From Maribacter sp. ACAM166 (GTDB lineage: Bacteria; Bacteroidota; Bacteroidia; Flavobacteriales; Flavobacteriaceae), in the NCBI RefSeq assembly GCF_005771495.1, contig NZ_VAUW01000004.1, forward strand, positions 1-64,000: a stretch of DNA of 64,000 bases, in the 5' to 3' direction. The first letter of the stretch is position 1, and each line of letters opens with the position of its first letter. The position numbers and the translations under genes were made by a program. Under the pieces are notes generated by a model, which had not been told where the DNA came from, did not search any database, and was given only the letters and a program-made list of their open reading frames with translations. Shown here one piece after another: positions 57,845 through 64,000 of the stretch.

Positions 57845-59647
57845 ATGGTTTTATCTAAATCAATACACACCTTTCATATTCCAGTAATGGGATTAGCGTA
57901 TACCATAGACAGTCCAATTCGTGTCGCTCAATATGGAATTTCTTCGGTAATATCCATTATTGACGATGAGCTTATGGAAAAAATGAACGCTTTTTATAGC
58001 AAAAAATTTAATCTACCCTATCAAGAGATTTCAAAAAAAGCACAGGATTATCGTGCCGAACGTATTACTTCCTATTTAAATTTAGTGGATAGTATTGTTA
58101 AGGAAAAATTTTCAAAATTTAAAACAGAATTAGCTGAAAGTAAATTAGCTTTAGAAAGCTTCATGGCCACATTACCTAATAAATCTAGTATTAAGGAAGG
58201 TCTTTTCAATTTAATGAATGAAGGTTCTACACTTAAGGACAATATTGAAAACTATTTGGAAATGCATTTAAAAGCTGGAGACATTGATGTGAATATCATG
58301 ACTAAAGTTGATAAAGATAATTTTGTTAAAAGTGAGCAATTACCTGTTGAATTTAACGATGCACATGCATCACTTCGAGGTTTCGCCAATAGTAATTTGA
58401 ATTCTTCGGTTGTGCTATCGGCTGGAATGAACCCAAGATTATACAGTTATTTTGAAAATTTTAAAGATTTCTTTCCAGATAAAAATAATCAGTTAAAAAA
58501 GAAGATTATTCTTAAGGTGAGTGATTATCGTTCGGCAACTATCCAGGGTAGATTTTTAGCAAAAAAAGGGCTTTGGGTTTCAGAATACAGAATTGAATCT
58601 GGCTTAAATTGTGGTGGACATGCTTTTGCAACAGATGGCTTTTTATTAGGTCCTATTTTAGAAGAGTTTAAAAACAAAAAGGATGAATTAATAAACGAAA
58701 CGTACGATGTTTTTGCAAAAGGTTTAAATCAGAAAGGATTAGCTGTTCCTGAACAGCCTTTAGATTTGAAATTTACCGTTCAAGGTGGTGTTGGCACAGC
58801 AGATGAGCACGAATTTTTACTTGAAAATTTTCAGGTTGATTCTGTAGGTTGGGGAACCCCATTTTTATTGGTTCCAGAAGCCACATCTGTAGATAAACAG
58901 ACTAGAGCATTATTAGCAAATGCTAAAGAGAAAGATTTGTATTTAAGTAATATTTCGCCTTTAGGAATTCCTTTTAACACGATAAAAGGAACTACAAATG
59001 AATACCACAAACAAAAACGAATCGATAGCAATAAAGCAGGAAGTTCTTGTCCGAAAAAATATTTGTCATTGAGCAAAGAATTTGGTCCAGAAGGTATTTG
59101 TACCGCTTCAAAAAAATATCAAGAGGTGAAACTACAAGAACTAGAAGCTAAAAGATTTGAAGTAGCTCCGGCCATGTACGAAAACGCCAAAGTTAAAATA
59201 ACCGAAAAAGCGTGTCTTTGTGTAGGTTTGGCCAATGCGTCTTATTTGGAAAATGGTATTAAAATAAAAGGTCAGGAGCAAGGTGTTGTAATTTGTCCAG
59301 GACCAAATATGGCTTATTTTGATAAGGAAGTGTCCCTTTCTAAAATGATGCAGCATATTTACGGAAATGGGTTTGTACTTTCACGTGTAGATCGGCCAAA
59401 CATGTTTGTCAAAGAATTGAAAATGTATTTGGACTATTTTAAAAATGAAATAGCGACTATTTCAGAAGAAGTTACGACTAAACAAATTAAGAAATGGGAA
59501 GCTTTTAAGAGTAATTTGTTTTATGGAATTGCCTATTATCAGAATTTGTTTCAATCGTCTGTGTCTTCTGAAAATACCAATACTCAAAGGGAACTTCAGT
59601 TGTATAAGGAAGATCTCATAACAGTTGTTATCCCAGAATTGGAATAA
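57845..59647 (+). CDS. Conserved ~600-residue protein, possible FMN-type TIM barrel with clustered cysteines
   Basis: 600 residues from ATG 57845 (MVLSKSIHTFHIPVMGLAYTIDSP); the 22 in-frame codons upstream are not conserved-looking. IPVMGLAYTIDSPIRVAQYGISSVISI is like the first strand of nitronate monooxygenase-type barrels, and FTVQGGVGTADEHEFLLENFQVDSVGWGTPFLLVPEA like their phosphate-binding end. Between them is a helical insertion (~40-160) and the block YRIESGLNCGGHAFATDGFLLGPILEEF. Cysteines recur in SGLNCGG, GSSCPKKY, GICTAS and EKACLCVGLANA, enough for an iron-sulfur centre. Function unknown; found in Bacteroidota and other phyla as far as I recall. Divergent from the aminotransferase. 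Confidence 0.7.
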   Translation: MVLSKSIHTFHIPVMGLAYTIDSPIRVAQYGISSVISIIDDELMEKMNAFYSKKFNLPYQEISKKAQDYRAERITSYLNLVDSIVKEKFSKFKTELAESKLALESFMATLPNKSSIKEGLFNLMNEGSTLKDNIENYLEMHLKAGDIDVNIMTKVDKDNFVKSEQLPVEFNDAHASLRGFANSNLNSSVVLSAGMNPRLYSYFENFKDFFPDKNNQLKKKIILKVSDYRSATIQGRFLAKKGLWVSEYRIESGLNCGGHAFATDGFLLGPILEEFKNKKDELINETYDVFAKGLNQKGLAVPEQPLDLKFTVQGGVGTADEHEFLLENFQVDSVGWGTPFLLVPEATSVDKQTRALLANAKEKDLYLSNISPLGIPFNTIKGTTNEYHKQKRIDSNKAGSSCPKKYLSLSKEFGPEGICTASKKYQEVKLQELEAKRFEVAPAMYENAKVKITEKACLCVGLANASYLENGIKIKGQEQGVVICPGPNMAYFDKEVSLSKMMQHIYGNGFVLSRVDRPNMFVKELKMYLDYFKNEIATISEEVTTKQIKKWEAFKSNLFYGIAYYQNLFQSSVSSENTNTQRELQLYKEDLITVVIPELE

Positions 59648-60142
59648 TGTACTTGGCATTTTGTTGTTATTTCTATCGGAATAATTTTCTCTTTTTAAGT
59701 ATTTGAATGAATTCTGGCAACATAGTACTTTCAGAGTTTTCAATTCTCATTGAGTGAGAAATTCCCAAAGATTTTTTTAGCATTCAGTTGGGATGTTATA
59801 AACTTGTTTTAAATTAATTTACCAATACGATTTGAAGAATTCCAAATAGTATATTAAAAGCATATCACCACCAGATACACCAATATTTAAGAAAATAAAA
59901 GAATCCATTTGTTTAATTCATATTTTACAGATTTAAGAGAGTTTCGGCAATGATTACTAAATGTTTCGTTTATACGTAGTTACATGTGTTAGCAACTAAC
60001 TTTACAAAGTTAACACCAAGCAATTATTTATAGCTATTGTACCTATTACACAACGCTCTCTAATTGCTATTTCAACAATTTCTTTAATCAATGACGGAAA
60101 CAGTTATTTTTTACCACAGTACTTTGCTATCATTCGAATATT
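59648..60142. other. 495-base spacer without a supported gene
   Basis: Only short frames are present, such as a 34-codon minus-strand frame ending near 59679 (MLKKSLGISHSMRI...) and a minus-strand stretch MDSFIFLNIGVSGGD near 59880-59930 that faintly recalls a TatA N-terminus. Neither has support. No hairpin terminator was clear after the 59647 stop. Confidence 0.4.
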
Positions 60143-61705
60143 CTACTGGTTAATAAATTTAATTTGTTTCCATTCAAAATTGATTGAATCATTTTTTTGT
60201 GGTACTCCAGGAGTACTGCGACCATCAACTATATATTTTATGAGTAATGATTTTAATTCTTCTACTACTTCAGTATTTGTAGCTTGTAAATTAGTGGTTT
60301 CACCCGGATCATTTTTTAAATTATACAATTGAATTGGAGGTAGGCTTTCAATTACTCCTTGATCTTTATTAGGACTAGGAAAACTCCAGCCACCTGAGCC
60401 CGGACACATAATAAGTTTCCAATCACCTTTTCTGATTGCAAAATCCCCGTTAATAGAATGATGTACAGTAGCTTCCCTCAATGGTGTATCAGGCTTAGCT
60501 TGTTCAAATAATGGTAACAAACTGTAGCTATCTTCTCCCTCATCATCCGACAAGGAATATCCAACAATATCTGCACATGTTGCCATCAAATCTGTTGTAC
60601 AAATAATTTCATCTGATACCATTCCTTGGTCAATTTTAGCAGGCCATTTAACGATAAATGGCACCTTGTGCCCCCCTTCAAAAATATCAGCTTTATGCCC
60701 TCTATAGATATAACTTGGATGATGCCCTTTTTGCTTCATCAGTTCAAAATTTGCTTCTGGAGAGCAACCATTATCACTGGTAAAAATCACAATGGTATTT
60801 TTTTCAATTCCAGCTTCTTGTATCACTTTTTCTAGCTGCCCAATATAGTTGTCCACCATCATTATAAAATCACCATAAGGATTCAGGCCACTCTTCCCCT
60901 GCCATTCTTTTGTTGGCAATATAGGTGTATGGGGAGATGGCAGTGCTAAGTACATAAAAAATGGATTTTCTTCTTTTGACTTTTCTTTAATATATTCAAT
61001 TGATTTCCTAAAAAAATTAGGAGTTACATCTTCATGAATAAAATCACTGGATGTAGGACCTTTGCGCCACCAGGAGTATTGGTCTTTATTAACACTAGTA
61101 GTATCTGGAATTTCAGTTGGCATACCGTTTTCAACATATACATATGGAGCCATATCCAAAGAGCCAGAATGTCCATAAGAATAATCAAAACCTAAATCTT
61201 TTGGTCCATTTTTTACGGGTTTGGAAAAATCGATATTATCAAAATCTGCAGGATTCCAACCTGTACCAAGGTGTTCTTCCGGATTCTTCATAGCCCAATC
61301 CCATCCTAAATGCCATTTCCCTATAAATGCAGTTGTGTAATTAAACTGTTTTAATAAAGACGCTACTGTTTTTCTTTTGGTAGCGATTAATGCTTTAGAA
61401 TTACCTGTAAGCACCCCTGATTTTAATGTGCTTCGCCAATTATAGCGCCCGGTAATAATCCCATACCTTGTTGGAGTGCAAACTGCTGAAGATGTATGGG
61501 CATCTGTAAATCTAATACCTTCGGCAGCCATTCTATCAATGTTAGGTGTTTTGATCTTACCATTTTTGTTAAAAATAGATATATCCCCGTATCCTAAATC
61601 ATCTGCTAAGACATAAATTATGTTTGGTTTTGTTTGTTCTTTTCGTTTTTCTGTACAGCTATTTAAGCTAATGGCTAAAACGATAATTAAAATATATATT
61701 CTCAT
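60143..61705 (-). CDS. Formylglycine-dependent sulfatase lipoprotein
   Basis: 520 residues with a lipoprotein signal (SLNSC, C17). The S1-family sulfatase signature SSAVCTPTRYGIITGRYNWR has C76 in C-T-P-T-R, the cysteine oxidised to formylglycine by an anaerobic or FGE-type maturase (not in window). The metal site begins YVLADDLGYGDIS (D35/D36), and GKWHLGWDW, IVIFTSDNGCSPEANFELMKQKGHHPSYIYRGHKADIFEGGHKVPFIVKWP completes the active site. It removes sulfate from a sulfated glycan or aryl ester; marine Bacteroidota use these on algal polysaccharides. No SusCD pair is adjacent. Confidence 0.94.
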   Translation of the reverse strand: MRIYILIIVLAISLNSCTEKRKEQTKPNIIYVLADDLGYGDISIFNKNGKIKTPNIDRMAAEGIRFTDAHTSSAVCTPTRYGIITGRYNWRSTLKSGVLTGNSKALIATKRKTVASLLKQFNYTTAFIGKWHLGWDWAMKNPEEHLGTGWNPADFDNIDFSKPVKNGPKDLGFDYSYGHSGSLDMAPYVYVENGMPTEIPDTTSVNKDQYSWWRKGPTSSDFIHEDVTPNFFRKSIEYIKEKSKEENPFFMYLALPSPHTPILPTKEWQGKSGLNPYGDFIMMVDNYIGQLEKVIQEAGIEKNTIVIFTSDNGCSPEANFELMKQKGHHPSYIYRGHKADIFEGGHKVPFIVKWPAKIDQGMVSDEIICTTDLMATCADIVGYSLSDDEGEDSYSLLPLFEQAKPDTPLREATVHHSINGDFAIRKGDWKLIMCPGSGGWSFPSPNKDQGVIESLPPIQLYNLKNDPGETTNLQATNTEVVEELKSLLIKYIVDGRSTPGVPQKNDSINFEWKQIKFINQ

Positions 61706-61878
61706 AATTTATCTCCTTAATTTATTTTTGAATGCTGACGGTGTTCTTTGCTTTACCGCACTATTTATATAGTAAGTCCATCATGTATCAAACGGTTTAA
61801 AGCCACCACAAGCTACACGTGTATGTTCTAGATAATAGGCAGCACAATGTTTAGGTATACAATACCATTAAATTGGGC

Positions 61879-61986
61879 TTAGTATGCGTTTTCCTCACCG
61901 TTACGTTCGTCTCTGTCATCGTCAAGAAGAGCAACTAAGGCTTTAAAATTGGTATCGGTATTAATCGTTCTTTCGAGGTGTTGCAT
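61879..61986 (-). pseudogene. N-terminal fragment of a transglutaminase-like protein
   Basis: A 35-codon frame on the minus strand, MQHLERTINTDTNFKALVALLDDDRDE then a stop after a shifted tail. The opening resembles, from memory, the N-terminus of Bacteroidota transglutaminase-domain proteins (ALLDDxxxE), and the rest of such a protein is absent. It lies 13 bases upstream of the 5'-nucleotidase stop. A genuine small gene is less likely. Confidence 0.45.
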
Positions 61987-61999
61987 AGTAGTCCAAATA

Positions 62000-62908
62000 T
62001 TAGACTTTTATAGTATATCCAGAAGCGGAGCTGCCCACGCTATCGAAATAGAAATCAATACGACCGAGGTGTACGCCAAAACAACCTACTTGGTTGACTA
62101 GTACTTCACGACCAGTTGCATTGGTTATACTAGTAGGCTTTTCTAAGAACGTGTGGGTATGACCGCCAATAATCAAATCAGTATATTTAGTTCTTTGTGC
62201 TAGTTTCAAATCATCTGGTTTTTCGGTAACCTCATAGTCATAGCCCAAATGAGAAAGGCAAATAACTAAATCACACTTTTCTTCTTGCTTTAGCTTATGT
62301 TCCATATCGGTCGCCAATTCAAATGGGTCAAGATATTCGGTTTCTTTATAGAGTTGTCTGGTAACTAAACCGTCTAGTTTTATCCCTAATCCATATACAC
62401 CAATTTTAATACCGTCTTGCTCATAAATTTTATAAGGTTGGGTAAAACCATTCAAATCCGTATTTGAAAAGTCATAATTAGAAGTAATAAAGTTGAATTT
62501 AGCATGTGGCATTTGCGCTAAGAGGCCGTTAATTCCATTATCAAAATCATGGTTACCAATGGTGGTAGCATCATAATTGAGCATACTCATTAATTTGAAT
62601 TCCAGTTCACCGCCGTAGAAGTTAAAATATGGGGTGCCTTGAAAAATATCGCCAGCATCAAAGAGTAGGGTATGGGGGTTTTCTTTTCGTATACTAGCTA
62701 CCAAACCTGCCCTTCTTGCTAGGCCTCCCAATCCTGGGAAATCTGCATGATCATTAGGGAATGTATCTATATGGCTATGCACATCATTGGTGTGTAAAAT
62801 GGTAATATGTTTTTTGGAAGATTGCGTACAGGAATTCAGTGCAAGACCGCCAAGGGATAAAAAGCTAGCAGATGCAGTGGTATTTCTTATAAATTTTCTT
62901 CGTTCCAT
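62000..62908 (-). CDS. 5'-nucleotidase-type metallophosphatase, catalytic half
   Basis: 302 residues. Tat lipoprotein signal: ERRKFIRNTTASASFLSLGGLALNSC (RRKFIR motif and a lipobox cysteine at 27). Calcineurin-like core of the UshA family: ILHTNDVHSH, DAGDIFQGTPYFNFYGG, TIGNHDFDNG, VICLSHLGYDYE and IIGGHTHTFLE. It lacks the C-terminal nucleotide-binding domain, which is encoded by the gene directly upstream. Together they should hydrolyse periplasmic nucleotides or related esters. One base separates the two genes. Confidence 0.93.
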   Translation of the reverse strand: MERRKFIRNTTASASFLSLGGLALNSCTQSSKKHITILHTNDVHSHIDTFPNDHADFPGLGGLARRAGLVASIRKENPHTLLFDAGDIFQGTPYFNFYGGELEFKLMSMLNYDATTIGNHDFDNGINGLLAQMPHAKFNFITSNYDFSNTDLNGFTQPYKIYEQDGIKIGVYGLGIKLDGLVTRQLYKETEYLDPFELATDMEHKLKQEEKCDLVICLSHLGYDYEVTEKPDDLKLAQRTKYTDLIIGGHTHTFLEKPTSITNATGREVLVNQVGCFGVHLGRIDFYFDSVGSSASGYTIKV

Positions 62909-62909
62909 A

Positions 62910-63695
62910 TTACTGTAGTTGATAGTATCTTAAGTCCACTGTAGGTGCTATGGTATCTTTTTTGGAAAAATAGTCAATCATAGCATTGCGTATTTTATAG
63001 TCCGTTTCGGTTTTGGAAAGGGCTTCCTTAAAAAAATTCATATTATCTCCGCCAGTGACTAAATAATCTGAAGTAGCTACAAAATAATTACGGTTCACAT
63101 CTAAAGGCTTTCCAGCAATTGTAAAGGTATTTAGCGTGTTATCCTTATTTAAAATCAATTGAATACCAGCAACAGGATGTGCCTGTTTCGACTTAATGAG
63201 GTAATCGACCATTTTTAAAAGTGTTTCACCTCTTAGTTCGACCACCACCACATCGTTTTCAAAGGGCATTACTTCATAAGCTGTTCTTGCTGTTACATTT
63301 CCTTTTGAGATAACAGAACGTATACCACCGTGGTTCAATAATACAAAATCTATATGGTGACCGGTGCGTTTGTTGAAAATAGGGTCGGTCTCAGTTAATA
63401 CGATATCTGCCATTAAGTTACCTGCAGTGGTATTGAATTTACCATCGCTTTTGGTGATGGTACTAGTTGCATAAGCCAGTGTACTATCTAGAATTTGTTC
63501 AACCCGATCGTGGTAGGGATTTATGAAGTTCTGAATTGAATCTATCGAGCTATAACTACTGTCTATAGGTATTTGTTTACCGGTTAGCTCTGTGAGATGC
63601 TCTTTCTGATTTTTACAAGACGCCAAAACAGATAAAGCAAAAAATATAACAAAATGTTTTATTTTTAAAATACTAAAGTGTTTTAACTTCGCCAT
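62910..63695 (-). CDS. 5'-nucleotidase C-terminal-domain lipoprotein
   Basis: 261 residues: lipoprotein signal (SVLASC) then the UshA C-terminal domain that binds the nucleoside: TSTITKSDGKFNTTAGNLMADIVLTE, DFVLLNHGGIRSVISKGNVTARTAYEVMPFENDVVVVELRGETLLKMVDYL and FVATSDYLVTGGDNMNFFKEA. It has no metallophosphatase motifs. It is the first gene of the two-gene unit with the catalytic half, so UshA is split into two polypeptides, each with its own export signal. Confidence 0.92.
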   Translation of the reverse strand: MAKLKHFSILKIKHFVIFFALSVLASCKNQKEHLTELTGKQIPIDSSYSSIDSIQNFINPYHDRVEQILDSTLAYATSTITKSDGKFNTTAGNLMADIVLTETDPIFNKRTGHHIDFVLLNHGGIRSVISKGNVTARTAYEVMPFENDVVVVELRGETLLKMVDYLIKSKQAHPVAGIQLILNKDNTLNTFTIAGKPLDVNRNYFVATSDYLVTGGDNMNFFKEALSKTETDYKIRNAMIDYFSKKDTIAPTVDLRYYQLQ

Positions 63696-63715
63696 AGAGT
63701 TGCAGGGATATTATT

Positions 63716-63723
63716 TACATTTG
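63716..63723 (+). promoter_or_regulatory. Putative -7 element for the DUF6913-like gene
   Basis: TACATTTG (TAnnTTTG) lies 18 bases before the ATG at 63741, within a TTTACATTTGTGTAAATG-type symmetrical stretch. Confidence 0.4.
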
Positions 63724-63740
63724 TGTAAATGTAAAAATAC

Positions 63741-64000
63741 ATGTTTTTAAAAGGAATTAAGGACAAGTTTAAACAGAAATCTGGCCGTAAATTATTAAAA
63801 AAATTATTAGCCAAACCTGTGCCTGTACTGCGTGAGAATAAGGGTGTACGTTCATTAGGCTGTATTGTAGATTTGGATAAATTTGAAAAATCTGAGTTGT
63901 TTTATCAATTTCAAGAAGAGTTTTCATTACGCCCAAATGCAGTGAAAATTATTGGGTATAAACGTTTTTATGACAAGAACTCGCCCTACGCTACACCTGT
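63741..64000 (+). CDS. DUF6913-like protein (5' part)
   Basis: The first ~86 codons of a gene that runs off the window: MFLKGIKDKFKQKSGRKLLKKLLAKP, then RSLGCIVDLDKFEKSELFYQFQEEFSLRPNAVKIIGYKRF. This N-terminal pattern matches, from memory, a Bacteroidota family listed as DUF6913, small soluble proteins of unknown role. No signal peptide. Divergent from the split 5'-nucleotidase unit. Confidence 0.65.
   Translation, partial: MFLKGIKDKFKQKSGRKLLKKLLAKPVPVLRENKGVRSLGCIVDLDKFEKSELFYQFQEEFSLRPNAVKIIGYKRFYDKNSPYATP

Noticed and set aside
59870..59935. TatA remnant
   Set aside because: A short stretch MDSFIFLNIGVSGGD recalls TatA N-termini, but the following sequence does not support the helix or hinge, so similarity may be chance.

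Overview
The window looks like a chromosomal segment of a marine member of the Flavobacteriaceae (Bacteroidota), in the Maribacter/Zobellia/Arenibacter neighbourhood by gene content. The evidence is low GC with AT-rich spacers, TAnnTTTG -7 promoter elements in place of E. coli-type -10 boxes, few Shine-Dalgarno sequences, a TonB-dependent receptor paired with a DUF4249 lipoprotein, a monomeric NADP-isocitrate dehydrogenase, a sulfatase lipoprotein, and several Bacteroidota-only families (DUF4294, DUF6495-like, DUF6913-like). The genus is an inference and was not tested.

Layout. 1-7.5 kb is a decaying accessory zone. It holds the tail of a membrane protein, a degraded ~0.7 kb duplicate of sequence lying 2 kb downstream, an SRPBCC gene overlapping a frameshifted VOC gene, a broken secreted-protein gene, a YkuE-like phosphoesterase, an orphan GH13 amylase, and a CarboxypepD_reg-type gene whose signal-peptide region has been split by a complete IS30-family element. 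7.5-13.5 kb has a DEAD-box helicase, DUF4337, RdgB, a methyltransferase-like membrane protein, a SatD/DUF3307 pair and a dead alpha/beta hydrolase. 13.5-33.3 kb is mostly housekeeping: a SerB-SerA fusion, RlmH, NadC, YihY, DUF2147, PriA, a LytTR regulator, the S6-S18-L9 operon, HisRS, Nudix, an M42 peptidase, DUF4294, the TonB receptor/DUF4249 pair and monomeric IDH. 33.3-54.6 kb is also housekeeping: L19, TrmD, long GAPDH, HtrA, DapF, MltG, an RsmI-like methylase, DnaA, RibD, PrmC, LOG-type hydrolase, LigA and an antiporter. 54.6-57.5 kb is a second decaying zone. Here the 5' fragment of another IS30 copy is fused in place to a multiply broken mannitol dehydrogenase/fructuronate reductase gene. 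57.5-64 kb holds a class-V aminotransferase, a ~600-residue conserved protein that reads like an FMN barrel with extra cysteines, a sulfatase, a two-gene split 5'-nucleotidase and the start of a DUF6913-like gene.

The most unusual signal is in the two IS30 copies. Both carry a perfect palindrome with a GGGGCTAGCCCC core between the left inverted repeat and the transposase start, and the outer stem differs between copies by compensatory changes on both arms. This suggests selection on the hairpin and not on the sequence. Other points of interest are the SerB-SerA fusion, the ancient duplication at the left end, the IS30/dehydrogenase junction, palindromes in gene-poor spacers, and six or more pseudogenes that an ORF caller would report as small hypothetical proteins. 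No tRNA, rRNA, CRISPR array or prophage was recognised.
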